Source of the DNA: Scatophagus argus | Lineage: Eukaryota > Chordata > Actinopteri > Scatophagidae | NCBI RefSeq assembly: GCF_020382885.2 | Contig: NC_058514.1 | Span: 13,068,249-13,132,248 of the forward strand | Direction of reading: 5' to 3' | DNA length: 64,000 nt | Shown here: piece after piece, positions 34,301 to 49,100 of the stretch | Position numbering within the stretch: the stretch's first letter is position 1 | How the letters are laid out: the number at the start of each line of letters is the position of its first letter | Position numbers and translations under genes: made by a program | Notes under the pieces: generated by a model | Database searches by the model: none | Told to the model about the DNA's origin: nothing | Seen by the model: only the letters and a program-made list of their open reading frames with translations

Positions 34301-37300
34301 ACCAAATGTAACAAGAGGAGAACTTGCTCTGTAAGTACAGAAGACAACCGAAGAGAACTGAGAACAGTTTGTTTCTGCTTTACTTGCCTCAAAATGTCTA
34401 AGAAACAACTTAGCAGTTTGCAGTCATAAGACTATACTAACCGTACTGGCTACCATGTAAGCGTTGTGATTCACACGTTGTGTTTTATTTTATTTGTATT
34501 TATTTCTTGGAATGAAAAGAGGCCAGGCACACAGCTGAAAAGTAAGAGGAGGAGAGCTCTTATTTAGATCAGATTTTCCACAGAGAATCCTTTTAATATT
34601 TTAATGATTTGCAAAGTAGGGTTAGGGTTAGGGTTACACAATAACACAAGTGAGTGACATCTAGTTTGAGTGAATTCTGGTGGAGCCACAAGGCCATAAA
34701 TGCGCATCTACAAGTTTTCTTGTGATTAAGAAACATAATGCAAAAAACATATCTTAAAACAAAATAAGAATTTAGAGTAAATAACCTATTAAATTGCTCA
34801 AGTAAGGTTTTTCCCCAGGAAAGTTTCTACATAATCTCAAACATTTCCAAAATGGAAATGAGCTCAAAAATCAAAGTCATTTCCAATTGCAGTGTCCTGT
34901 TGTGTCTTGTGGTGACAGCATATTTATAGAAGGAACTAGGTTTTGCTGACACTTGGTTTATTACACAATCAATGCAAACTGTAGTCCATAAAAAGCTTGA
35001 CAGGTCAATTAGTGGAGCTCTTACATAATTGGCTGTTCAGAAGATGGTGACAAACTAGTTCACGTGTCACTGTCACAGCATACTTACCCACAGAGATAAG
35101 GATAGACAGCTATACTGTACAGAATAGATTAACATGATTCACTTTAAATATACTTGACAACCTAGCAACACAGTTAATTGAGCTCTTAGTACTGACTGGC
35201 TATTTCATATACCCTCAGTACTTCAAAACTCTACTCTTCAAGAATGCACAAATATCTGTTGGCTCCACATCTGATGATCAGAGTGTCTGTGTTTCACAGC
35301 CAAAGACACTGAAGCCGAAGAAGGTGCTCTTCAAGCAGAACTACATGACCTCTGTGCTGGCAGTGAGACAGAAAGGCTGGGTGGTTTTCTTCATTGGGAC
35401 AGGAGATGGGCAGCTCATTAAGGTGTGTATCAAGATTCAAATGGAAAAGGACATATTTACTTAGAATTGGTGGTTCTACAACACAGGTGACAGAGTGCAT
35501 AAAAGGTGTATCAAAAATGGATTTTTTACAAACAAATCGTCAGTGTCAAGCTATTGTACAATTGAATGGAAAACACAGTATTTCTTACCTGCACAACAGT
35601 GTTTATTTAATGGTAGGAAGGCAGCTGTTTAAAATGCTTCCAATACAGCTTTAAATTGGAACCATAATGTGATTTTATCTGATGTGTTTAAGTGCGGAAA
35701 GTGTTGGCAAAGTAACATTTCCATTTTTTGCTCTTCTTAGTGGGGTCTTGTCCAATTTCTTGCATTACTTTTGGTTCATCCTGTCACTCCCTTTGTCATT
35801 TCCCCTGCCACATTTCCCCTCTTTGAACATACTTAATACAACGATTTATATTCTGTAGAGAGTCCTTGTACTGCACACGCTCACTCACATGATTAAAGAA
35901 CTGAACAAGAGCCTGGGAACACTCCACAGTAAACCTCTGCTAGACACAATGGACTCTTTCATGCAAGTTTAATTTCACATGTTCATAAAACCACTAAGTG
36001 TATTTCTTACAGTTATGCAGAGGAAGAGAACCAAGAGAAATGGCTTTTCTGGTGACTCACTGGCAATTATAACACATAAGGGAAGACAGCTGATAGCTCT
36101 TAGAAAATATATTGTAAAATTGGAGCGGACATCTAAGACAGCAGTGAGATTCTGTCACTGTAATACCTAAATAAATCTATAATTAACTGGAACACACAAC
36201 TTAACCTATTCAGTCTATTGCTTGTAAGTATTTGTCTGGTTGTGGTCACACCTTACACAGATTCTGTTTGTTTAGCATTATTTGTTCATACAGAACAGTT
36301 TTATTATTTTTGTAAAATTATGTCTGATCTTTAACAAGAAACAACAAATAACGAAAACGAGAGGCTGCCAAAATTATCATTGTCACATTCAGGATAGTAC
36401 TTCCAAACACCTTCCGATTTTTATCATGAAATGAATTGTGATGTAAAACATCAAGTGGTGGCAGAGAAGAGAGAAGGGTCACTGTCAGTGTGGTATGGAT
36501 GTATACAGGGGCTGAATAGAGGTCTAACCTCTCTGACTTCTTTCCTTATTAACATCTATGACTCATTTCCTCTCAAGAGTTCATCAGAGGCTGTTTTACT
36601 GAAAATATTTGTCAGTCAACAGTTGTCAGCATGTGGGCGGTCAGAACAGGCAAACGGATCCTGGGGAGGTCTGAGGCGTGAGGGCAGCCGTTGAGGTACG
36701 ATGCAAGTCAACACAGACAGCTAGCAACGAGCTCAAACAAGAAAAAAACAGCTGCAGTGCAACAGCAGTATGGCTGATGCTGCCTTCCGTATATGCTGAT
36801 TAAGGAAATTAGGTCCAGCTGTGCAGACAGGTGAGAGGGGAAGCATAGAACCTGAAAAACTCCAGAAAATAACAGTGGTCAGTCTGAGACTGAAGAAGGA
36901 GGCACTGTAGGCATTACTTCTGCTTAGACATTTACCGTAAGCGGCACAAAACACTGATGCAACACATCCTGCGTACTGGTAAGTGGTAATGTGAGGCAAT
37001 ACACTAAAAATGATGTGGACACAGTGACAGAAACACCAGCATTTGTTTTCAGCACTTTCACCTCTGATGGCGGTGTCAGAGGACAATAAAACATCCCCAC
37101 AGCACTGAAGACATCAGTGGCTCAAGGTTTTCCTCAACAAACTTAAGGCTGGTGTTATTCGATAGTGGTTTGACCTCTAAGAGATCCCTGAACCACTCAG
37201 AAAAATCACCACAGCCTTTGACTGTAGCTGCAAATAATTTTCTCATTATTTTGTCTTTACAGGTCTAATATACTGGTGTATAATACCTAATTCTATTTTA

Positions 37301-40300
37301 AAGAGTTGGTAAAAACAGTCAATGCTTCTGCAGACTGGACTTATAATTGTACTAATAGTCAGAAGTAGCAATAATGTTCATTGTAAAATAACAAGAGAGA
37401 ATACTAGAACAATTAAGCCAATATTATGAAGTCTGGTATCTCACAAAGATGATCTAAGATACCTGGTCAGCTAAGCCGACCTTACAAGTTCAAATTAGCC
37501 ATATTAGCTTTCTGCTGGTTAGCCTGTTGCCCTTCCAACACAAATGCCATGCTCTTATATGAATAAGTGAAAATGCATTAATTTTCATGTACATTCTGAC
37601 CTGCTCTCTCTCGAGTTCTGGTTTGCCTGCTAAATTCCACCTGTCATCTATCACACTATAACCTTTTATATTTGCCAGTTTAATATGCAAGTTTTGGTGG
37701 TAGGCTGATTTGTTAATTTAACGTTTCAGAAATAGAATATCTTCTCATTTCTCAGAAATCATTTCAAGGGTTTAAAGAGTTTTTATGGCTTTGTTAAACA
37801 GGCTGAGCTGATGACCTCTCAAATTCAGAACATCAAAGATATTTGTAGTCATATTTTGAAAATTTCTTCCGTCCAGGTTGGCTTTGCCTTGCAGTTTATA
37901 ACAAAACACAGCAGCTCAGTCTCTGAAATATAACAAAGCTGCATTCTTGTTGTCAGCTTGCTGTGGACAAGAACTATCACACCACCTGTCCCATGGTGCT
38001 CTACAGGGCCAATGACGACCGCCGAGTGTTTCCCAAAATACACCTGGATCAAGTGGATCGTAAATATGTTTATGTGCCGTTTCAGAACCAGGTAGATGCA
38101 TTGTAGATGTAAAAACTATACATGAGGATTACAACATTTTGTAAGCTATACACTAAAAAATGTTCCTGTTGGTGCTTTGTTCTAGATGAAGCGAGTGCCT
38201 GTGTCAAAGTGCAGCACATATACAAATGTGCAGCACTGTTGGTCTGCACAGGATCCATACTGTGTGTGGTGCAGCTCTACAAGAAGGTCAGGAACAGAAC
38301 ATCTGCAGTATAGACACCTTCAGACATTATTTACAGTCATTAGTAATTAACTTGGTTAAAACATAATTTTGTCTTCTTAGTTGTATGTTTGAGGATGACT
38401 GCCAAGACTCCAACTGGTTGTCCATCCCTGATGACTTTCAACAGAAAATGGTCTCCTACAAACTTGTGAAGGACAGCACTGACCAGGTGCAGATTATGTA
38501 CATTTTTTTAACTGTAATCATATGTGACTGTCACTTATTTCTCTTTCAAACACTTGTATCCCTTTCTTTCACAGATCACACTTACTATCCAGACACATCT
38601 GACTGTGGGCCAGGACGCGCTGTCTAACTTTTTCTGTCAATTCCTCCAAAATTCTAGGGAGCTTTGTAGGAGGGACAGCCCCCCTCCACAGTTCCCTCAT
38701 TGCAAATGCATCCTTATAAATAACACACTTCCTGATGAAGGTGAGTGACTTCTGATCAATAGAGCAGTCTGGTAAATCAATTACATGAAGTTCACACTGT
38801 CACAAGAATCACATAAAAACATATGTATTGCTGAATATTCTGACCATATATCTGGCATCCACTTGTTTTCATTTAACAGGCCTGCATGTCAAAGTTAAGA
38901 TTGGACTTGGGATGACACAGTTGTTTAAACAACTCAAGATATCCAACTGTGCTGACATCAAGGGGCCACCAACTGCTGCCCTGTAAGTCCAAACCAAAGT
39001 AGAGAGATATGTTATAATGTAAATGATAGACAACAGAGCTGACAAATTTGAAAAAAAAAAAGATGAAACACACAGTCAGTCAGATGCATCAATGCTGAAA
39101 TTATTAGGTCGCAGAATATGTCAAGTGAGCTTTGAGTGGATATTTATGGAAACTGGGGCACAAGGTATAGCACGAAATGTCATGCTTGCAGTGATCTGAA
39201 AGTCAGCCAGTTGGGAAAACAAAGCAAAACAATCATACATACAATTATAGATACAAACATTTTTGAAACATTTCGAGCCCTGCCTGTGGGCTGGAATGAA
39301 CCATCAAGAGTGAATGGAAAAATGAAATATCTTTTTTTTCCAAAACTGGCACCAAATTAATAACTTGGAAGACTTTTGTTATGGCTGAAGAATGGGTAAG
39401 AGCTGCACCCAAAACTTCAGGTAATGAGAACCTCCACTGAGCTGCAAGGTTCCAGATAAAAATCAATCAAGTGGGACATGCAGCAAGTGTTTGCAGCCCA
39501 GTAGGGAAAATGGATGTTAGGTAAAATCTTTAGCAGAATGTTATTGCACCACTAACCGGAAGTTATAGTAAATTTTTTGATGATATTTAAGAAAAGTACA
39601 GTATCAGTATCTTGTTGTTTTTGTGGTGGATTGCAATCAGCAGTATGGTTTTCTCATCAGATGTCGGCAGTGTATTGAGGCTGGGTGTCTGTGGAGCAAA
39701 AACAGCTGCTCCTGGGCAGATCAAGGAGAGAGGAAGGTAATTGCTTGTTTTTCTGTATTTGTCTAACGTCGGCTCTTCCAGACTTCATACGAGCTGTACA
39801 TGTATGTTGTGTCTAGCTAACGTTAACACTGTCCGTCTTCAAAATTTAGACACATTGCAAATAACTTCGCTGAGGACAGGGTGACTGATTGAGTGCAGTT
39901 TACTAGGCTGACTGTGACATCTAATTTCTATTTTTATTTCTGCATGTTAATCAAACATATAAAGCATGTGCATTAGGCTGTAGTATTTAGTAGTAGCTGT
40001 TGAAATATACCTCACATTATTTTTTTTTTAGAACTATTCCAGTATTTGAACTATGAATCAACTCTTAATAGTACATTTACAGTGACAAGTACACTTGTCT
40101 TCCCCTCACTTCCTTCTGCAGGACAGTGTTTGTCAAATGATGGAGTCAAGGATGAACGTTTCTGTGAGTCGATACCTCACTTCTCATACACGTTCTTCAC
40201 CATTCAGTAGAGACATCAGTAAAAGGTAACATATGAAATACTGATTGTCTTTTTGTGTTTGTTTTCCTGTCAGGGACCAGAGATCTTCTCCATCTCTCCT

Positions 40301-43300
40301 AGTGTTGTGTCTTTCTATGGCAGAAACCATGCGGTGCTGTCTGGTCGTAACCTTCATAGTGTGACCAGAGTGAGGATCCAAGGGGATATGGACTGTAAAC
40401 CACAAGAGTGAGTCATGTTTACATGCAACTTGGATTATGCTTTTGCCATAAATGACATTTCAGAGATGGCAACTGGAAATGGAAATGTCACCAATATTCA
40501 GAATTGAGGTATCCTATAGTCAATACTCCATGTGCACTGTTCTTCACTAAAGCTGGAAATTGGATGTTTGATGTAAAATAAGGTTCTGCTACACAGAGAT
40601 AATTCGGGAGATTTTCTGTGAGGTTATTGTGTGGGTGTTACCAGTTATGTGGTTCACACATGCTAAGATTATGAATTTCAGTTTGGTGTTACAGTAATTC
40701 AGATACCCAGAAGCTGATTTGTCGGATGTCCCATTTTTATATTCAGGAAGGCCTCAAAAGTGAAACTGGCAACTTGAAACTAAAGCTGAGTGTACGTCTG
40801 CTTTAGGGATTGAAAATTTTAAGATAATACAGCACGCTCTCAGTTATGTTTGAATGATTTGACCAGGTTTTAACACACAAATATTTAGCTGTATGCTATG
40901 TTGGAGGTATTCTCTATGTCGTTATTTATTTATTTATATTTAGATAATCTGTGTTGCAATAGCAGTACAATTATCATTCGAAGGTGTTCAGCTTATGAGA
41001 CATGATCTTGATTAGATGGTGAAACTGATGTTTAATTGTACTGAGGCAGGTTTTGCTGCTATGCTTCTTCTGCTTTTCTACATAATGTTGTTCTGATGTT
41101 CTGCATGGCTCAGTACCCGAAAAGTGTTGAGCTCAGTAAAACTAATTGCTTTTCTCTCTGTGTCATCCTGTGTGTTGTGGTCAGATTGAATGTATGGAGC
41201 AACACTGGTGTGAACCTGACATTTCACATCCCCCGTGCTGACAGTAAAGGTGTGGTCAAAGTGTGCGTTCTGCTTGCAGATGGTAGTTGCCATGGCAACG
41301 CTAAAATCACCTACCAGTCATCACCATCTTGCACCTACATTGCACCAAGCAGCACCTGGGCCAGGTATGACAGCATTTGCTGGCTTTTTCCCCCCCTTAC
41401 ACAAACTTGCTAACTTTGATGGACAAAGCTTTTGTGACAATAAAACAGAACTGAGTCAACTTCTCTCTAAGAATGATTAGATGATTGTGACAATGTGAAA
41501 GGTGAAATCATTCAGATACAGCAGCTACTGTGCTGTAGAAAATGTGTCAACAAACATTTTTGGTGTCAGTTTCTCCAAATCACATGCTGTGGATATACAT
41601 CAGTGATAAAAGATTTTTAAAATTGATTCTTTAATATTGCAGATGCTCTCAACAGCACTGGCAACACCAAAAGCAACCAAAAATGAAAACTTGAACAGGC
41701 TATTTTTTGTTCCAACCCACTTTCTTCAGAAAAGAATGAAAACGTACAGGCTGAGGGTCACATTATGGTGAAAGATGGTCACTTCCCAAAAGCAGAATCT
41801 TTCACCAGTAGACCACTTCCTTTTGCTTACAGCAACTTAAAATCACACTTCTGCTTTTTTTTCTGTTTTTGCTCCTTAACGCTCCTAAAGATATTTTAAG
41901 GGTGTTGCAACAGATTAGGCGTATATAGCTCAAACATACACAGAAAAATAATCTCCAGATATTAATTTGTCACAATTATGTGTAATAAAGAGGTGACAAA
42001 GTATTCGGCAATTTTATCCTGAACATCAACACGTATTGTGGCTTGTCACGATACATTTTGGGAGAGGTTCACTAGTAGGGTGGTAAACTTTCAAGCTTCA
42101 CAGGGGCCACATATAGGCTAATCTGTTGTAGCTTTTCACTCCTCTAATTGGTTGCTGCTCTGGGTCCTGCAGTGGGAAAAGGAAGATCACACTCGTGGGA
42201 TCTCACCTTGAGTTTGTGGAAGGCATAATACACAGCCCCGCCTGGCAGGAAGTCAGTCTTCCCAGAAACAACAACTATCAGGTTGGTTTATAGACATGCA
42301 CAACATTCCATTATACAGTTATCTTAAATTAATTATGGAACATCATATCATGCTGCATCATGGTATAATGTAACATTGTATCACAACAAATTACACTATA
42401 TTAAATCATGTGGTATCACATTGTCTCGCGTAATCTTCTAGTACTGTGTCATGCAGCACAATGTTTCATCACATTACACTGCATAATCATCACTTGTGTA
42501 CGTATGAAGCATGTCACATATTATGTCCTACTTTTTTCTATTACATGTCACATCATGCTTTTGTGATGCTGGAGTATGGCATATTACATCATCTGGAAAC
42601 ACTTTTATGCCAGTTGATATTGTGTTGTATTTAACACTGAATGTTTTTTGAATTCTCTACAGAATCTCACTTACGACACACCTGCAATGGGGACTGTTGA
42701 GAATTTTAAAAGCAATGTGTTTCTGAAAGTAGCCAATGAAACGTTGATCTGCCCCATGACAATAACTTACTATCCAGAACCTGAGTTCACCAGCTTCGCA
42801 ACCACAAGGACAGGAGATGATGTCCGCATCACCATACAGGTAATGCAGTTTTGTAGCACATGCAAACAAATACAGGACGTGAATACACAAGCATTTGTGA
42901 GCATTTGTTTCTGTTATCACTTCAGAAAATGGCAGACAAACTGAACATGACAATAGCAGAGTTGTCAGTTTTGGGCATCCATGAAGGAAAACCTTATCCC
43001 TGCATCATGGAAGCCAAAGAAACCAGCAATGAGACTGACTCCTTCATCTGCGAGATTCAAATGACACCTCATGCTGAATTTCAGCAGTTAAAGGTAAATT
43101 TCTCAGTAACACTTTACACCAGCACAGTGCAAAGTCCTCAGAAGTATTAGCAGCCACTCAGTAGTAAAAGTTTTCTTTTTCAAAGTAGTAAACGTATTTG
43201 TGCCATGTTTTTTCAACAGATAATATATGGAGACAAGACGGTAACGCTGACCCTTAAGTCTTCATCTCTGTTCCTTCTGATGCTGCTTGTACTTCTGCTC

Positions 43301-46106
43301 ATACCCTGCATTATTGGTTGTAAGTGAATGAATTTGGTCCACTGCCATCCTCAAAAACATACATAGGTCCACCATTAATATTTTCGAAATGCTATTTGTC
43401 TGCATGTTTTTGATTTTAAGTGGTGGTAATCATCTATCGGCGTAAACAGCAGCAGCTCACTGCTCAAATGAACAAGCGTATGGAAGACCTGGAGCTCGAC
43501 ATCAGGAATGACATTAGACAAGGTCAGGCTAAACATCATCATGTTGTGTGCTTGTGATATGGAAGTTGCAGACTGATGAAACTGCAACTGATCGTGTTTG
43601 ATAAATAATTCATTTTTTTTTGTCACACACTATCTACAGTTAACTGAGCCTCAACATGCACACATCTTGTTCTCTCTCATGGGAGCGTCTATTTTCGTTC
43701 AGCAGTTGTCTGTTTATATTTTATTATGGTGTGAAATGCAGTTAACACGTTCCTTTATCATAGTCAGATTGGGGTCGGTACACACAGTACACCCATTTTT
43801 ACTGTATCTCTTTATTTGTGACCTGCAAATCTGTGCTTGCTTCACAAGTTTTTATGACATGATAAAAAGAAATATATAAAACCTGTTTTGTTCTTTGTAC
43901 TGTTTTCCTCCAGTCATTCCAGATGAGATTATCGTCTGTAAAAAATAAAAAAAAACAGCCTTTCTTAAATGTCTTCTGCAGGTTTTGTGGATCTTCAGAC
44001 AGAGAAAGCTGACCTGATGGAAAATGTTGGAACTATTCCCTTCCTGGACTACAAGCACTTTGCCTCCAGAATCTTTTTTCCTGAGGTACAGTTGAGCCAG
44101 AAAGAAAGAAAATGTTCTGGCCTGATGAACTGATGGTATAAATAGTGAAATACAAAAAATATCAAAGCTACCTTTGTGTTTTTCCAGGGTGAATCTTTGA
44201 TGACATCGTGTATCAAAGACATCAGTCAGGTAAAATCTGACTCCACATATTGTTGATGTTATCACTTCTCACTGTAACTCTGTCAGTGACCTGATGTTGT
44301 GTCTGACATGATATCAGGACGCGATGCAGGTTCAGCTTGATGAGTGTTGCCAGGGCTTGTCCAGGCTGATCGAGGACCAGTTCTTCCTGACATCTATGGT
44401 GCATGCTCTGGAGGAGCAGAAAAACTTCACCATCAAAGACAAGTCAGTTTGTGATGTTTTACTGTGTTACTGTCTCATATACAGTATGATGGTAATGTGC
44501 CATTGTTAGTCTGCTCTTGTAGCTTGTCTGCTGTCTTCTGTTCTCGTATGCTGGCTTTTTGTGGTCTACTGTCTCCAACTATTTGTCTGCTCTTGTCTAT
44601 TTTGTTATTTCCATTTTCAGTTTTCTATTCTGCTCTTCTGTTATTGTTCCATTGTGGTCTATCCTGTTTACTTCACTTTCACTTTCATCCTTCGGTCTTT
44701 TCTGTAGTAGTAAAAAAATCTTAATTTTAAAATTGCTGTTGAATCTTCAAAACTGTCTAAGCTCTCCTCTATATTTCTCTTCATACTTCCACAATATTTT
44801 TATACCCTTTTCTTCCTCTGCCAATATATATATATATAATATAATGTGCTTGAACTCACCTCCTGTGTCCTCCTCTTGTCTGCTGTTATCTCCTCACCTT
44901 TATCTTCTCCCACCCAGGTGTGTGTTAGCATCATTGCTGACCGTAGCTCTCCACAACAACTTGACGTACCTGACGGAGGTAATGGAGGCCCTCCTGAAGG
45001 ATCTGATGCAGCAAAACAGCAACACTCAGCCTAAACTGCTGCTACGACGCACCGAGTCCATTGTGGAGAAGCTGCTGACTAACTGGATGTCTGTCTGCCT
45101 CTACGGCTTTCTCCGGGTCAGTTGCTCATACTTGTCTTTTAGTCTTTGCTGTAAATCTTCAGCCAGATATTTTTAGCCATGCTAGTAGCATAGGTGTTGG
45201 TCAGTTGGCCCACCACTTTGTTACAGACTGATGAGAATTTAGGTTTATGAACATCTGCAAAACTAATGACTTTTCCATCAGCCTCTGCTGTGCTTCGTGT
45301 TTGGAGCTGATTAACAAACATGAACATGCTGACACCCTAATCTACAATAATGAACATGAAAAACATCATATCTGCTAAACATCACCATGTTAACAGTGTC
45401 ATCATAGGCTTGTTAACATTCTGATGTCAACATTTAACTCAAAGCATCACTGTACCTAAGTACAGCCTCTAAGAACATGGCTTTAGCAGTCTTCGTTCAT
45501 CTTTGTGTATGGGAACACTGTAGCAATTTCAATGTCAACACAACACAAATGTGTGAAATGAACAGGGACATGTTCTTTGAGGCTAGAAAAGATCAGCTCA
45601 TACATTAGAATCCAGGTGTTGAAACCAAGTGGTTTTACAGTTTGTACAATATATTCATGTTTGGGGAAGGTCCTCACTTAGGCTGTGTTTCCCATTTTGA
45701 TAAATAATTCCTGGAGTGCAATTATTTTAGTGCAGTATTTTCTGCCAAGCGCAAGGGAACTGACTTTTCATCCCTCAACTATGCTCCGTCCTATAACTAA
45801 CTTTTGATTGTTTCTTTTTTCTGCCTAATTGTAAACTGGAAAGAACCAAATACAAAAATTCCACAAACTAAACTTTCTTGCTCTGGCTGACACTTTAAAA
45901 CGCTTTGCACAGTACCTTGTTTGAGCAACTGAGTTTTTGTTTCTGGCTTTGGGCAGGAAAGTGTCGGCCAGCATCTGTTCCTGATGGTGAGCGCTCTCAC
46001 ACAGCAGACTGCAAAGGGGCCTGTGGACTGTGTGACAGAGAAAGCTCTGTACACACTCAGTGAGGATTGGCTGCTGTGGCAGGCTCCAGAATTCAGCTCA
46101 CTGGTA

Positions 46107-46141
<35 letters not shown>

Positions 46142-49100
46142 TTTTTACATCTCGGGGCATTTGCACAATGAGTCCAAACAAGAGGTCATTTCATGTCATG
46201 GTGCATCACAATTTGAGTCTATGTTTGTATTTGTGGAAGCAATTATTAAAACTTCCCAATCTGTAGTTCTTATTTTGTTCTGCTACAGTAAAAACCTGAA
46301 ATAACTAAGACTCCGTCGAATAATGAAATATATAACCAATTCCCCCCAGTCTTCCAGCTGTCATCAAAAGCAATGTCATGATATTAAATTACAAACAGTG
46401 AGTCATTTTTTTCTTTTGCACATTTATACTTGTGTGAACACTTTCAGGTTTGGCCTTATTCGGCAAGACAAGAATGAGGATGTTCGCACTGACTGTGTAG
46501 AAATAGCTTGTTAGTGCACAGCAGTTGCTACTGAACTTCCTCTTCTAAGTATTTTTAAGGTTCTTTTGAACATGTAAAGCAGTGCAGCTTTAAAAAGCTT
46601 GACATTGGTGATTTACTGCTTGTTAAAAAAAAGAACAATTTCCTGGTAGCTGCACAGCAGAGATGTTCTGAAATACTTCTTGAAACCCACAGACAGATTT
46701 TATCTCAGAAGACTTAACACATTGCTTAATAAACAGGGAATATTTACTGTTTGTTGAGCAAAATATCAATGAATTCACCTTTTAGACTTGTAAAGCAGAG
46801 TTAAAAGCTAAAGAAAGATGTTTGGTTACAGCAGATGTGTTTGGTGACAGGAAAATTAAATTTTTACTGAAAATGTTAGACATTGGACGTCTTCCAGATG
46901 TTGGAGCTAATTTGCCAGTTTTTGCAGGAAGTGAAAAGACACAGTATCTGCTCTTTGATTACATTTTTTGCTATTCCTGATGAAGTGAAACCCTAAAATA
47001 GACCACATTTTAAGCCAAAACTGTTTAAGGAAGCAAATCCTTACAGTTACTGTAGATACTAGAAACAAAACAAAAAAATAATTCAATGAAGTGGAACGTC
47101 ACTGAACACACCAGTGAATCCACATACTGTATGAACACACCCTCCCACCCAGAGCTAGACAGAGAGGTTGATGATACCAGATGCAGACATAAGTGTATTA
47201 GTCTTAATATAGTTGTAATATTTCCTTAAGTAATGAAATATCTCAGCTCAGTGTGTTAACAAGTGGATAACAGGATGCATAGAAGAGCGCAAGTTGGTGC
47301 AACTGGATTTTAAAAGCGAAGACGTTTTCGCCTCTCGTCAGACAGACAGGCTTCTTCAGTTCTGATTAACTGGTCGGGAATCCCAGGTATTAAAGCTAGA
47401 TGGTAGACCCGCCCAGCCAACACGACTGCAAGGGGTTCAGTCATTGTCGCACACAGCCGTCATGTGACTCGTCAGAGGTGACTTGCCCACCCCCCCCAAA
47501 AGCCACAGTGTGACTCGTTAAATGGGTCATCAACCCTCCCTTTCATCGTATGACTTGTAAGGGTCACATGGTTCCTGGGGGAATGAGGTGCAAGTCTCCT
47601 GGGGAGGGATCTCAAGGCTGCACTGCGCAGACCACCGCCTCTGTTGAGGGAAGGTTGTTCCAGGCAGACATAGATGGCTTCCTTCACCTCTCTCTCCTCT
47701 CTCTTCCCTATCCAAGATGTGAACATTATTGTCCTGAAATGAATGTCCCTTCTCCTTAAGATGTCGATGGATTATGAGAGATTTCTGTATTTGTGCTTTT
47801 TAGTTTGAAGTGGACAGGCTTCACTGGAAATGTCACACATTTCTAGATGCACCAATCAGAATCTGAGGAATATTTGAATAAGTATCTGGAAAACAGTTTT
47901 GGAGTTTTTTGGATACCTTGTCAATCAAATCTAACGGTTTTGGTCAAAAATAAGACAAATACTTGAGATTTCAAATGGTGTAATTTCAACGATTCAGAGG
48001 CTTTAATATTTTGTACTCTGAATGTTTGACATGAGCTTTTTAATCTGATAAGACTAACTACTAAACAGTCAGACATTTATGGGACATTTCTGCGCTACTG
48101 ACAAATACTTCATGTTATTTAGATTTCAGCACATGAACGGTATATTTGCATTAATCAACACACTTCTGCAAATGTTGTTACAGGAACAACAATTAATCTG
48201 TTGAGTTACCCCCAGCAGACTCCTCTAATGTGACACACTTTGATGCACAGTCAGTACTCTGTGTTCCCTTCTCTCTGTTGCTAGCTGGCCTACACCAGGC
48301 ATTAACATTTTATCTAATCTAACAAACCATCATTTCACTTTCCTGCTCATTTTCATCCATTAGATGGTATGTGCTTTAGCCACAAAATTAAGATTTTAAC
48401 AGATGAAAGACGGAGACTGATGATACTTTAACTCATACAACATTGCTGCGAAATCATTAACTAATCGTTAACTTTCATTAAGCAAACCTTTCCTCAAAGG
48501 ACCCTGATGTATTGCAATATGCAGCTGTCATTTCCGTGCTATTGTTTGCATGATCAGGTTAGCATTAGTGGTTATTTGAGCGGGTTATTTTCTAACGTGA
48601 ATGCAAAAATACAAGCAGCTGTCTGTTGTGCTAGTGTGGTAAGCTTACAGGCATTTCTCACACATGCATTCTAGCATAGATTTGTAGTAAGTAAGCTCAC
48701 GAATCAATGAAGAAATTTATGCCGCAAATTAGAGGTAGTTTTTTAAATGTCACTTTTGCCTGTGTTTCTGTGTATTGTGTGCAGAAGCTGAAGGTGCTGT
48801 TTGCAGTGGGAAGTGATGGAGAGGTCAGCGAGCCCCTCGAGGTCAGTGCTCTCAGCTGTGACACTGTGGAGCAGGTTAAAGAGAAAATCCTGTCCACCTT
48901 CAAGGCCAAGTTTGGTTTCCCCTACAACACCATCCTCAGTGACATTTGTATTGGTAAGCAACAGAAAAGTCTAGTTATTCCTGTATCTTTTAATACTGAA
49001 TTAAACTGAATACTGAATTCAAGAATTTCCCTCCAGGGATAATACTGTGACTAAAGAATCAACACATTGAACTGATCTGACTAACAGGTCTGCCAAAGCC

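Noticed and set aside
15696..43421. The plexin duplication as a false haplotype duplication in the assembly
   Set aside because: The copies have different introns 1-2, different exons 14-16, different upstream sequence and different transposon content, and lie in tandem. This is not expected for two alleles of one locus, though read-depth confirmation is still desirable.
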